Counted from the first letter of the stretch, positions 25,698 to 33,707 are shown. The stretch: 64,000 nucleotides of DNA from an uncultured Roseburia sp. (GCA_900542495.1 UQNW01000018.1:1-64000), one strand, 5' to 3'. Notes: generated by a model not told the origin, from the sequence alone. Numbers and translations are program-made.

Positions 25698-26201
25698 CTA
25701 CTGTGGAATTTCGTTGTACTGATTCATATAATCTGTCTTATCTACAGAGTAATACACGATCTGATCTTCGGTCGCATAAAACATTCCAAGATCATTGATC
25801 GCAGTTTCCTTGATTGCATCAAGATCTACTGCTGTGTTGATCCGCTTGTAAGCCTCATCATTATCTGCTTTTAAGTCTGTGATCTGGCTCTCTAAGCTTG
25901 CGATTGTCTTCATGCGCGCTGTCACATCTGACTGAAGTTTGATATATGCTCCGCAGAAAACGCCAAATACTGTCACTGCCATGGTCAGAAATACCACATA
26001 ACTTTTGCTCATTCTAAGAGCTTTTTCCTGATTTCTGGCTGCAGCACGTCTGCGCTTTCTTAATTCTTCCTCACGCTCTCTCTGCTGTCTGTCTCTGCGC
26101 TCCTGTCGGTAATCCGGCATTGCCTCCATGCGGCGTACAGTGTTGCCCTCTACCTGGTATGCTCTATTTCGATTGTTGTGATTTGCTGTTCTGTTTGGCA
26201 T
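25698..26201 (-). CDS. ftsL: FtsL-like septum formation protein
   Basis: This 167-residue bitopic protein has a long, highly basic cytoplasmic N terminus (about residues 17-60, rich in Arg/Gln/Glu), one membrane helix (about residues 71-88) and a short coiled coil (IASLESQITDLKADNDEAYKR). That layout and its position between rsmH and the septal PBP identify FtsL, although sequence conservation in the family is low. It starts three bases after rsmH. Confidence 0.82.
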   Translation of the reverse strand: MPNRTANHNNRNRAYQVEGNTVRRMEAMPDYRQERRDRQQREREEELRKRRRAAARNQEKALRMSKSYVVFLTMAVTVFGVFCGAYIKLQSDVTARMKTIASLESQITDLKADNDEAYKRINTAVDLDAIKETAINDLGMFYATEDQIVYYSVDKTDYMNQYNEIPQ

Positions 26202-26204
26202 CTG

Positions 26205-27143
26205 CTACACCCTTTCAAATACTCTTAATTTTGCGCTCTTGGAACGGGAGTTCACTTCTAATTCTTCCTCGGAAGGAAGAATCGGTTTTCTTGTGACTAC
26301 CTTTCCTTTTGATTTCTTGCCACATACGCACACTGGAAAATCACTCGGACAGGTACATGGGTTCTCATTTCGTTTAAAATTCGTCTTGACAATGCGATCC
26401 TCTAAGGAATGGAATGTGATAATACAGATTCTTCCACCCGGATTCAAAAGATCGATCATATCGTCTAAATTATTCTGAAGTACTTCTAATTCTTTGTTCA
26501 GTTCAATACGGATTGCCTGAAACGTTCTTTTTGCCGGATGTCCGCCGGTCACCTGCACTTTCATCGGAATGGAAGCCCTTATAACCTCTGTCAGTTCTCC
26601 GGTTGTCTCGATTGGTTTCTTTGCACGCTCCTGCACGATATGCTTTGCGATATTCTTTGCAAACTTGTCCTCGCCATAATCGCGGATAATGCGGTAAAGA
26701 TCCATCTCACTGTATCCATTCACGATATCTTTTGCTGTCAGGCTCTGTCTGTCATCCATTCTCATATCAAGTGGAGCGTTCTCATCGCGATAGGTAAAAC
26801 CGCGTTCCGGTGTATCCAACTGGAAAGAGGATACCCCGAGATCCAACACGATACCATCTACTTTCTCCACGCCGATCCGATGAAGTTCTTCCTTCATATT
26901 GGCATAATTGCTTCGGATGATTGTGATCTTGTCCCCAAATTCTTTCAACCGTTCCCCGGCTGCTGCGATCGCGTCCGCATCCTGATCGATTCCGATCAGC
27001 CTTCCTTTTTTCGATAACCGCGAAGCCACCTGATAAGCATGTCCGCCACCGCCAAGGGTTCCGTCTACATAGATTCCGTCAGGCTTGATATTCAAATTTT
27101 CGATTGTCTCATTTAGTAATACTGAATAATGCTTGAATTCCAT
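26205..27143 (-). CDS. rsmH: 16S rRNA (cytosine1402-N4)-methyltransferase
   Basis: RsmH methylates C1402 of 16S rRNA using S-adenosylmethionine. The 312-residue protein shows the SAM site DGTLGGGGHA, LGVSSFQLD, and the conserved PFRAIRIELN-like block as RTFQAIRIELNKEL. A CxC-rich insertion (NPCTCPSDFPVCVCG) is present near residue 265, common in clostridial RsmH. It is the second gene of the dcw cluster. Confidence 0.96.
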   Translation of the reverse strand: MEFKHYSVLLNETIENLNIKPDGIYVDGTLGGGGHAYQVASRLSKKGRLIGIDQDADAIAAAGERLKEFGDKITIIRSNYANMKEELHRIGVEKVDGIVLDLGVSSFQLDTPERGFTYRDENAPLDMRMDDRQSLTAKDIVNGYSEMDLYRIIRDYGEDKFAKNIAKHIVQERAKKPIETTGELTEVIRASIPMKVQVTGGHPAKRTFQAIRIELNKELEVLQNNLDDMIDLLNPGGRICIITFHSLEDRIVKTNFKRNENPCTCPSDFPVCVCGKKSKGKVVTRKPILPSEEELEVNSRSKSAKLRVFERV

Positions 27144-27197
27144 TGCAATCCTCTCTGCCTGTCCTTAGCTTCGGCTGTCTGCTTTATTATTATGAAC

Positions 27198-27632
27198 TTA
27201 GATACTGAATCCTAAATCTGCCATGTGTTCAGCGATCTCGTCCATCTCATCTTCATCGTAAGTATTCTCCTGCCATCTGTCTTTGTCCCAGATCTCCACT
27301 CTGCTTAAGACTCCGACTAAAACGACATCTTTGGTAAGATTGGCATATTCTCTCAAAACTGGTGGGAGAAGAATTCTTCCCTGCTTGTCCAGTTCACAGG
27401 AAGCTGCTCCTGCAAAAAAGAAACGTGAAAACTTTCTTGCATCCTTGGAAGTCATGGAAATGTTTCGGAATTTTTCTTCAATGTTGTGCCATTCTTCTAA
27501 TGTATACACAAATAAGCATCCATCCAGTCCCTTTGTCACTACAAATTCATCGCCAAGCTGCTCTCTGAATTTGGCTGGAACTATCAGTCTGCCCTTTGGA
27601 TCAACTGTGTGGTTGTATTCTCCCATAAACAT
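27198..27632 (-). CDS. mraZ: transcriptional regulator MraZ
   Basis: MraZ is an AbrB-fold, ring-forming repressor of its own operon. The start at MFMGEYNHTVDPKGRL matches the family and follows AGGTG; an apparent N-terminal extension to 27734 would translate the operator region. Two DPKGR/DKQGR-type SpoVT-AbrB half motifs are present (DPKGRLIVPAKFR and DKQGRILLPPVLR). The protein has 144 residues. Four 10-bp direct repeats upstream are its likely target. Confidence 0.95.
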   Translation of the reverse strand: MFMGEYNHTVDPKGRLIVPAKFREQLGDEFVVTKGLDGCLFVYTLEEWHNIEEKFRNISMTSKDARKFSRFFFAGAASCELDKQGRILLPPVLREYANLTKDVVLVGVLSRVEIWDKDRWQENTYDEDEMDEIAEHMADLGFSI

Positions 27633-27697
27633 GACACAATCACCTGCCTTCATGCGGCAGCTGGTTCCTCTTGATTTTCCATTGCTGTGGTCATTTA

Positions 27698-27737
27698 CCA
27701 CCACTTTGAACCATTCTCTACCACTTTCCACCACTTT
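27698..27737 (-). promoter_or_regulatory. MraZ operator: four tandem 10-bp repeats
   Basis: On the minus strand the sequence reads AAAGTGGTGG, AAAGTAGTAG-like AAAGTGGTAG, AGAATGGTTC and AAAGTGGTGG in perfect 10-bp phase. AAAGTG/GTGG repeats upstream of mraZ are the known type of MraZ-binding box. The array starts seven bases after the -10 element, so it covers the transcription start, and ends about 65 bases ahead of the mraZ ATG. Confidence 0.82.
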
Positions 27738-27744
27738 TAAACAT

Positions 27745-27773
27745 ATATTAGACTATTCTTAAGAAAAAATCAA
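27745..27773 (-). promoter_or_regulatory. sigma-A promoter of the dcw cluster
   Basis: TTGATT and TAATAT are spaced by 17 bases on the minus strand, immediately upstream of the MraZ repeats and downstream of the terminator at 27785-27832. Confidence 0.78.
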
Positions 27774-27784
27774 TATTTTGGTAT

Positions 27785-27832
27785 AAAAAAATAATGCCAA
27801 ACCAGTATTTTTCTGATTTGGCATTATTTTCC
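27785..27832 (-). terminator. terminator of the Spo0E-like gene
   Basis: AATAATGCCAAA and TTTGGCATTATT form a 12-bp stem followed on the minus strand by six T. It separates the small gene at 27841-28002 from the mraZ promoter. Confidence 0.85.
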
Positions 27833-27840
27833 ATTCTTCT

Positions 27841-28002
27841 CTACTTATTTTTCTCCGTTTCCTCGATATACTCTTCGATCAGTCTATCAAGCCTAGTACT
27901 TTTTTGATAGTAGTTATCAAATTTATCCTGACGTAAAAGTGCCTGATCCAGTTCGAACCGAACGGATTCAATTTCCTGCTGTAATTCATTCAACTTTCTC
28001 AT
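27841..28002 (-). CDS. small Spo0E-like aspartyl-phosphatase family protein
   Basis: This short gene encodes 53 residues, begins MRKLNELQQEIESVRFELDQ, and has AAGGAGG upstream of the ATG. The C-terminal half, YYQKSTRLDRLIEEYIE, resembles the helical hairpin of Spo0E-type phosphatases, with STRLD in place of the SQELD motif. Spo0E proteins dephosphorylate Spo0A-P and so delay sporulation. The altered motif means activity is uncertain; another two-helix protein is possible. A clear promoter and a terminator bracket the gene, so it is a stand-alone transcript. Confidence 0.6.
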   Translation of the reverse strand: MRKLNELQQEIESVRFELDQALLRQDKFDNYYQKSTRLDRLIEEYIEETEKNK

Positions 28003-28103
28003 ATGAATCCTCCTTATTTTCTCAATGGAAAATGCAATTTACATATATATTTCTGCTAATTGCCGGAGCGGAGAAATGTTCTTTCCCCTTTTTTATATTC
28101 TCC

Positions 28104-28132
28104 ATATTACTATCCGCAGATTCAAAAATCAA
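28104..28132 (-). promoter_or_regulatory. promoter of the Spo0E-like gene
   Basis: TTGATT, a 17-base spacer and TAATAT occur on the minus strand about 100 bases upstream of the ATG, with the same hexamers as the mraZ promoter. Within the 28003-28309 gap, the rest holds a hairpin GGAGAA/TTCTCC in the leader, a lone TGTCGAA near 28160 that resembles a Spo0A box core, and a terminator. Confidence 0.65.
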
Positions 28133-28208
28133 ATGAAATAGCTGACGAGTTTTCTCCAAAATTCGACACACAAATTCTTTTCTCTCTCCACATGTGCCTG
28201 TTTCCTGC

Positions 28209-28250
28209 AAAAACAGCGCACCCATTTTTCGACTTTTGGTGCGCTGTTTA
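28209..28250 (-). terminator. terminator of the phospholipase-like gene
   Basis: AAACAGCGCACC and GGTGCGCTGTTT form a 12-bp stem across a 16-base loop, followed on the minus strand by TTTTTG. It lies about 60 bases after the gene's stop codon. Confidence 0.8.
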
Positions 28251-28309
28251 TAAAAAATTAATATTTTAATTGAGTGTATTCCTATCGTTTTTATATGTTT
28301 TCCGTTTTT

Positions 28310-28900
28310 TCAGGAATGTTTGATCCGGAATTCGGCTCTTTTTTCCGCTAATAACTGTGTCATGGCTTCCAATGCTTTGTAGTTCACTTCCACGATATGA
28401 TGAATGTCATCCTCCACATCATGTTTTCTCACAAGGTAGTCATCATGGGATTTCTGGATGAAATCGCAGAGGTTCTTAGCGTTCTTAAACTCGGCATGCT
28501 CTGTCTTGTGCGGTTTTGCGGCGTCTGTTTTGATGTACTTTCTCAGATCACGTTTCAGCTTTTCCTCATACGAGCAGTGATCCTTCAAGCTTCCCGGATA
28601 ACTCTTATTGTGGGGATAAGTGAAGTAATCTGCAAGATAATGGCTGATCTGTCCCAAATCCATGTAATATTTGCGTCCTTTTTTCTTCTCAACAAGCTTC
28701 TTTCCTTCTGAAAGACGCTCGATATGACGTCTGATGTCCGGATATGTGCCCTCTATCTCATGTCTCTTATATAGAAAGGACGGCTTGATGTCCGGCAGAA
28801 CACTTCCTATATAAAAAGAAAATTTATGTTTTTTCAAATCTTTGTCTTCGATGTTATTTACGATATAACGCGCCAGTGAAATATGTGATTTTTTTCTCAT
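28310..28900 (-). CDS. zinc-dependent phospholipase C family protein
   Basis: This 196-residue soluble protein has the histidine/aspartate pattern of the zinc-dependent phospholipase C fold: an N-terminal HISLARYI, GSVLPDI, GQISHYLADYFTYPHN, and late histidines (IHHIVEVNY). No signal peptide is seen, so it may act in the cytoplasm, and its substrate is not known. The start at MRKKSHISL is supported by GGAGGCGGTACTT; five more residues upstream are less likely. It has its own terminator. Confidence 0.75.
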   Translation of the reverse strand: MRKKSHISLARYIVNNIEDKDLKKHKFSFYIGSVLPDIKPSFLYKRHEIEGTYPDIRRHIERLSEGKKLVEKKKGRKYYMDLGQISHYLADYFTYPHNKSYPGSLKDHCSYEEKLKRDLRKYIKTDAAKPHKTEHAEFKNAKNLCDFIQKSHDDYLVRKHDVEDDIHHIVEVNYKALEAMTQLLAEKRAEFRIKHS

Positions 28901-29079
28901 AAGTACCGCCTCCATAAAGGAATCTCTTTGTTTTTCTAACTCTCATACTACATCTATGAAACCAAAGAAACAAGAGTCTCTTTGTAAACTTTTTGTGTAA
29001 TTTCTGTGTTCATATACACACGTACCTGAGCCGAAAAGTACTCAGCTAATGTCTGTACAATAGCTTTTCTTCTGAAATA

Positions 29080-29114
29080 CGCGCCTTATGCAAATTATTT
29101 TGCACAGGACGCGC
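29080..29114 (-). terminator. possible terminator of the DUF1540 gene
   Basis: CGCGTCCTGTGCAAA faces TTTGCATAAGGCGCG on the minus strand with small mismatches, about 30 bases after the stop codon. Only a short T-rich stretch follows (TATTTC). Confidence 0.4.
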
Positions 29115-29142
29115 ACTTCATTTTACCACATATTCACTTTAC

Positions 29143-29475
29143 TTACTCGTACTTGCAGTTACATTCAAAGCTTGCACATTCTGTCTCGCCGCACGTACAT
29201 GCTCCGGCACCGGAAATACCGATATGATCTGCATGACATTTTTCGTTTTCATTGAAACGGCAGTGTGTTGCTTCACATGCAACGTCGATTTCCTTGGAAA
29301 CATCTTTTAATGCGTTACATGCTGCGCCGTTGCTGCCACGCTCCTTGAAGCTGCCGCAACAGGTGCTGCCGGATTCTGTTGCCTCGCGTCCTTCCACCTG
29401 AATATCGCCTTTGCAGCAACAGCCGTCCTGGTTGTTGAAGCTGCATCCTTTTACTGAACAATCCAAATACGTCAT
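29143..29475 (-). CDS. DUF1540 domain-containing cysteine-rich protein
   Basis: This 110-residue protein contains two cysteine-rich modules. The first begins LDCSVKGCSFNNQDGCC and the second IDVACEATHCRFNENEKC, each in the DUF1540 pattern, with 16 or more cysteines overall that suggest metal binding. The function is unknown; such proteins are common in sporulating clostridia. The start MTYLDCSV is supported by AAAAGGAG eight bases upstream. A palindromic repeat element lies just upstream of the gene. Confidence 0.8.
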   Translation of the reverse strand: MTYLDCSVKGCSFNNQDGCCCKGDIQVEGREATESGSTCCGSFKERGSNGAACNALKDVSKEIDVACEATHCRFNENEKCHADHIGISGAGACTCGETECASFECNCKYE

Positions 29476-29507
29476 ACTTTTTTGCTCCTTTTCATTCAAA
29501 TCTGTCA

Positions 29508-29727
29508 GACAATTGCGAAACTCGTCATAGTCTTCTTAAATTGTTCAAAATTAACAAAAACATTCAAGGCACGCTTTCGCTATGTGTCACTCGCAACGGT
29601 ACTAAGAAGCCATGCACAACTTACAGTTGTACCTGCCTTCTAAGAACCGGCGGTTCCCCAATGTCTTTCATGTCTTTTGTCAATTTCTCACAATTCAACT
29701 TAGGTTTTCATGAGTTTCGCAATTGTC
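29508..29727. repeat. MITE-like palindromic element
   Basis: The terminal inverted repeats GACAATTGCGAAACTCGT and ATGAGTTTCGCAATTGTC match at 17 of 18 positions and bound 220 bases. The interior holds a second palindrome: CGGTACTAAGAAGCC...CACAACT faces AGTTGTACC...CTAAGAACCG around 29598-29650, about 20 of 25 positions. No coding sequence is supported inside. The same end sequence occurs at 5768-5813 and about 4171-4190, so it is a family. Confidence 0.65.
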
Positions 29728-29820
29728 TTAGATTAGTATGGCGATTTTTGAAAAAAATATACAAAAGAGCATATGCCATAATTTTCTGACATATGCCCTT
29801 CTTTCAATTTTTATTCATTT

Positions 29821-31596
29821 TTATTTTAATGCGGCAGGATTGATCTTCTTTGTTGCGATCTCATCCTTTAACATTGCAAGGAACTCTTCTTTTGGAACGG
29901 TTGTGGTAGCCTGCTCACCGTGAAGTCTGTAGCTTACCGTTCCGTCTTTTACTTCGTTCTTTCCAAGAATGATGAGGTAAGGAACTTTCTCTACCTGTGC
30001 AGCTCTTACACGATAGCCAAGTTTCTCGGCACGCTCGTCGATCTCCACACGGATACCGTTCTCATCCAGATAGCTGAGAAGTTCATGTGAGTATGCATTC
30101 AACTCTTCATCCTCATTTTTAACCGGAATGATTCTTGCCTGAACCGGTGCTAACCAGAGTGGCAGATTTCCTTTTGTTTCCTCTAAGATATAAGCCATGA
30201 AACGGTCAAGGGAACCAAGGATTGCTCTGTGTAAAACAACCGGTGTTTTCTTTGTGCCATCTTTGTCAATGTATGTCAGATTGAATTTTTCTGGTAAGCA
30301 GAAGTCAAGCTGGCAGGTGGAAAGTGTGTATTCATTTCCGATTGCCGGTTTTACATTTACATCAAGTTTTGGTCCATAGAATGCAGCCTCACCGATTTCC
30401 TCTGTGTAATCGATTCCAAGGTCATCCAATACTTTTCTCAAAGCGTCCTCAGCTGTATTCCACATCTCATCATCATCATGGTATTTTACTTTATCAGCAG
30501 GATCTCTTAAAGAGAGTACACAACGGTAATCTGTGATATTAAAATCTTTGTAAGTATCAAAGATCAGATCTACAACCTGTGAAAACTCTGACTCGATCTG
30601 CTCCGGTGTTACGAATAAATGCGCATCATTCTGGCAAAAATGACGTCCTCTCTCGATACCTTTTAATGTACCGCTGGCTTCAAAACGGAAGTCATGCGCG
30701 ATCTCACCGATACGGATTGGAAGATCTTTATAAGAGTGCATTCTGTTTGCATAAATCATCATATGATGCGGGCAGTTCATTGGGCGGAGAACGAAGGATT
30801 CTCCCTCCACTTCCATTGCAGGGAACATGTTATCTTTGTAATGATCCCAGTGTCCGGATGTTTTGTACAGGTTGACAGTACCAACACAAGGTGTCATAAC
30901 ATGAAGATATCCAAGCTTTCTCTCTTTTGCTTTGATATAGTTTTCAAGTTCCTGCCATACCGTGTATCCCTTTGGAAGGAACATTGGAAGTCCACGTCCA
31001 ACGAGATCATCTGACATGAAAAGATTCATTTCTTTACCGATTTTTCTGTGGTCACGGTCTTTTGCTTCCTCAAGAAGTTTTAAGTGCTCCTCTAACTCTT
31101 CCGGTGTTGGGAAACATACACCGTAGATACGCTGCATAACATGATTGTTAGCGTCACCTTTCCAGTATACGCCAGAGTATTTTACAAGTTTGAAGTTCTT
31201 GCATAACTTTGTATTGTCTACGTGAGGTCCACGGCAAAGATCAGTGAAATCTCCCTGGTCATAAACAGAGATATTGCCGTCTTCCAAACCTTCGATCAGA
31301 TCCAGCTTGTATGGATCATCTTTGAACATTTCCATTGCTTCTGCTTTGGAAATCTCACGTCTGTAAATCTTTTTGCCTTCTTTGCAGACTTTCTTCATCT
31401 CTTTTTCGATTGCTGCGATCGCTTCGTCATTGATGATATCATCGCCAAGGTCGATATCATAATAGAAACCTTCTTTTACAACAGGTCCTACCCAGAACTT
31501 TGCCTGTGGGTATAAGTGTTTTACTGCCTGTGCCATCACATGTGCGCAGGAATGGTTTAATGTGTTCAGTCTCTCGTCCGCTTTAAAATCTACCAT
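29821..31596 (-). CDS. thrS: threonyl-tRNA synthetase lacking the TGS domain
   Basis: This class II synthetase charges tRNA-Thr. The 591-residue product begins directly in the editing domain (LNHSCAHVMAQAVKHLYP, later DLCRGPHV), so the usual N-terminal TGS domain of about 60 residues is missing. The catalytic core has PMNCPHHMMIY and the zinc ligand Cys, motif 2 around RFEASGTLKGIERGR, and motif 3 GSLDRFMAYI; the anticodon-binding domain follows. MVDFKADER is preferred as start, since AAGGA lies ten bases before it; an ATG nine bases earlier sits too close to that site. A threonine T-box controls it. Confidence 0.94.
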   Translation of the reverse strand: MVDFKADERLNTLNHSCAHVMAQAVKHLYPQAKFWVGPVVKEGFYYDIDLGDDIINDEAIAAIEKEMKKVCKEGKKIYRREISKAEAMEMFKDDPYKLDLIEGLEDGNISVYDQGDFTDLCRGPHVDNTKLCKNFKLVKYSGVYWKGDANNHVMQRIYGVCFPTPEELEEHLKLLEEAKDRDHRKIGKEMNLFMSDDLVGRGLPMFLPKGYTVWQELENYIKAKERKLGYLHVMTPCVGTVNLYKTSGHWDHYKDNMFPAMEVEGESFVLRPMNCPHHMMIYANRMHSYKDLPIRIGEIAHDFRFEASGTLKGIERGRHFCQNDAHLFVTPEQIESEFSQVVDLIFDTYKDFNITDYRCVLSLRDPADKVKYHDDDEMWNTAEDALRKVLDDLGIDYTEEIGEAAFYGPKLDVNVKPAIGNEYTLSTCQLDFCLPEKFNLTYIDKDGTKKTPVVLHRAILGSLDRFMAYILEETKGNLPLWLAPVQARIIPVKNEDEELNAYSHELLSYLDENGIRVEIDERAEKLGYRVRAAQVEKVPYLIILGKNEVKDGTVSYRLHGEQATTTVPKEEFLAMLKDEIATKKINPAALK

Positions 31597-31654
31597 TTTC
31601 TTCATTTCCTTTCGCTATATAAAAATAAGTTTCTGTAGGAAGTATCTCCGATTC

Positions 31655-31940
31655 TCTGTACAACATAAAAAATCCCTGATACTGCATTCCTACAATATCA
31701 GGGACGATATACTTATCGTGGTTCCACCCATCTTCATCTCTCCGTCTTACCAGACATCAATCTTCTTACTGCCTGTCCATTCCAGAGAAATCTCATTCTT
31801 GATTGTAACGGTATCACCGGACCGGATTGGGGTCACTCAGAGTTGGTCTTCACATAATTCTTAGCCGGAACGCTCACACCAAACGCCTTCCTCTCTGGGA
31901 CTTTTGCTTATGCTACTCTTCTCTTCATCGTTTTGACTAG
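31655..31940 (-). promoter_or_regulatory. T-box leader of thrS (threonine)
   Basis: The T-box core reads GGGTGGAACCACG on the minus strand (31717-31729). The terminator CCCTGATA...TATCAGGG with six T follows at 31667-31703. In the specifier loop the codon appears to be ACC, in GTGAAGACCAACTC. Uncharged tRNA-Thr would pair there and prevent termination. The remaining bases between thrS and the SEC-C gene hold only the promoter. Confidence 0.9.
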
Positions 31941-31944
31941 GGTC

Positions 31945-31973
31945 ATTCTATACCCTTTTCTTCTATCTGTAAA
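31945..31973 (-). promoter_or_regulatory. promoter of the thrS leader
   Basis: TTTACA and TAGAAT, 17 bases apart on the minus strand, stand directly ahead of the T-box leader. Confidence 0.65.
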
Positions 31974-32001
31974 GTATTTTTTACAATTCCGGTATGACGG
32001 A

Positions 32002-32502
32002 CTATCTTCCGCAGCAGTATTTGTACTTTTTACCGCTTCCGCATGGGCATGGATCGTTACGTCCGACTTTTTTGCCTACATGAACAGTGCCGGATTTCTT
32101 CTGCTCTAAGAATAAAGTTTTTCTCTTCTCATCATCGAAAATCTCTTTCCACTGTGGTAATTCATATAACCAGTCTGCTTTTGCATCAACCATGTTTTTG
32201 TATAATTTTTCTTTATCAAAAGCAAGGCTTACTATTGTATCTTCTTCCATGGTGTCGATTGGATTAGCCTCAACTAAGCTGTCGTTGATTCCGTCTAAGA
32301 ATCCTGTCATCTCCATAACGCTGAGATTGTACTTCTCTGCGAGCTCTTTTACAGTTCCTTCTACTTTCTCATCCGGATTTGTTAAAAGCTGCTCGTATAC
32401 ACCCTTCTCTAAAAGGAAGTATCTCTGCCAGAATCTCTGTAATTCACCTCTATCTGCTTTCTCATTATAGGCAACTTTCTGCCACTGTTCCAATAATGCC
32501 AT
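32002..32502 (-). CDS. SEC-C motif-containing protein
   Basis: This 166-residue protein ends in a SEC-C zinc-binding motif (GRNDPCPCGSGKKYKYCC), the metal-binding tail also found on SecA and YecA-type proteins. The first 140 residues are helical and acidic, and are not assigned to a known domain; residues about 55-75 contain KELAEKYNLSVMEMTGFLDG. It is likely cytoplasmic. It lies alone on the minus strand, upstream of the thrS promoter. Confidence 0.8.
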   Translation of the reverse strand: MALLEQWQKVAYNEKADRGELQRFWQRYFLLEKGVYEQLLTNPDEKVEGTVKELAEKYNLSVMEMTGFLDGINDSLVEANPIDTMEEDTIVSLAFDKEKLYKNMVDAKADWLYELPQWKEIFDDEKRKTLFLEQKKSGTVHVGKKVGRNDPCPCGSGKKYKYCCGR

Positions 32503-32697
32503 GTTACATTCCTCGATTTCTAATTATAGTATATTTGCATCATGCATAGATGCATTTGTTATTATAGCAAATATTGATGGGATTTTCAAAGGATTTTTTT
32601 TGTGGGGAATAGCAAGTATTTTTAATACTAGAATACCAGACAACCGAAAGCTACCAAATCTTTGCCACAATGTCAAGCGGTAAATTTAAAATGAGCA

Positions 32698-32732
32698 TAA
32701 AAATAGCTCTTCTCTGAAATGAGAAGAGCTAT
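32698..32732 (-). terminator. terminator of the LysR gene
   Basis: ATAGCTCTTCTC and GAGAAGAGCTAT form a 12-bp stem with a six-base loop. On the minus strand TTTTT follows. It lies about ten bases after the LysR stop codon. Confidence 0.88.
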
Positions 32733-32740
32733 AAAAAGCA

Positions 32741-33634
32741 TTATATTACTTTACCCATTTTTTCTTTCATGAGCGTAATAAAACAGTTCATCTGGGGTGT
32801 AACCCATTTGTTTTTGTGATACACCAGCTGACTCCACATCTGAATACGACAGTCCTCAACATCTACGGTTTGCATTTTCCCGGATAGGAGATAAGGACGA
32901 ACCACATATTGCGGAAGGAAAGACAAGCAGTTGCCATGAAGCAGTATTCTGACGAGGATGTCCGTGTTACCGGTTTCCAGAAAAGGGTGTATTTCCAGCT
33001 TTTTTTCCGCCAGAAGCTGCTCCAGATCATAGCGGTAACTGACACTTTTTTCCGTTAGCACAAAGGGTTCGCGCACCACTTCCGCTAAAGATACTTTTTT
33101 CTTGCGACAAATCATATGATCGTGGGAAGCAACAAATAGGATGGGTTCCTGCTGTTCCAACAGCTTGACCCAATCTGCAAAATCTGTTTTCTTGTCCAGA
33201 AAGAATAAAAGATCCACATCATTCTGTCGAACCATATCGAACAGTTCATGAATCAAACCTGTGTGGATGCTGACCATTACATCCGGATAACGATGGTGGT
33301 ATTCCATCAGAACGGGCGTAAGAACGCTCAGCAGAAGAGATTCCGCCGTACCGATTCGTAAACGTCCTGAAGGATTTTCTGGTTCACGAAGAAAATCTTT
33401 TGCGTTTTGTTCAGCCTTTAATATCTCTATGGCATAGGGGATAAACTGTTCTCCACGCTCGGTCATCCGAACTCGTTTCCCAATTCGCTCAAAAAGCTGG
33501 ATCCCCAGTGCTTGCTCCAGCTGGTGAATCTGAACTGTGACAGTAGCCTGAGAATAACCTAGTTGCTCCGCCGCTTTTGTAAAATTCTGCAATTCTGCCA
33601 CCCTTAGAAAGGTGGAAAACAATCTTAGATCCAT
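32741..33634 (-). CDS. LysR family transcriptional regulator
   Basis: This 297-residue protein has the N-terminal winged helix-turn-helix (LRVAELQNFTKAAEQLGYSQATVTVQIHQLEQALG) and a C-terminal periplasmic-binding-like effector domain. It is divergent from the 2-hydroxyacid dehydrogenase gene, with 125 bases between, so it probably regulates that cassette. The intergenic region holds ATAATT-N11-AATTAT, a plausible LysR-type box. The effector may be an amino acid or 2-oxo acid (inferred from context). Confidence 0.88.
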   Translation of the reverse strand: MDLRLFSTFLRVAELQNFTKAAEQLGYSQATVTVQIHQLEQALGIQLFERIGKRVRMTERGEQFIPYAIEILKAEQNAKDFLREPENPSGRLRIGTAESLLLSVLTPVLMEYHHRYPDVMVSIHTGLIHELFDMVRQNDVDLLFFLDKKTDFADWVKLLEQQEPILFVASHDHMICRKKKVSLAEVVREPFVLTEKSVSYRYDLEQLLAEKKLEIHPFLETGNTDILVRILLHGNCLSFLPQYVVRPYLLSGKMQTVDVEDCRIQMWSQLVYHKNKWVTPQMNCFITLMKEKMGKVI

Positions 33635-33679
33635 GTTTCTCCATTAATTAAAAAATATAATTACAATAATAAAAATTAT

Positions 33680-33707
33680 TTGTTTCCTTAATCATCAATC
33701 CTATGAT
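33680..33707 (+). promoter_or_regulatory. promoter of the dehydrogenase cassette
   Basis: TTGTTT and TATGAT are 16 bases apart on the plus strand. The palindrome ATAATTACAATAATAAAAATTAT lies just upstream, near 33659-33679, where a LysR activator would bind. Confidence 0.55.

Noticed and set aside
28150..28240. Two TGTCGAA/GTCGAA cores as Spo0A boxes
   Set aside because: Single short matches in an AT-rich gap, one lying in a terminator loop. The evidence is too weak for a regulatory site, so it is mentioned only in passing.
29598..29650. Inner palindrome as a tRNA or other structured RNA
   Set aside because: No cloverleaf arms or CCA end; it is better explained as the inside of a palindromic repeat.
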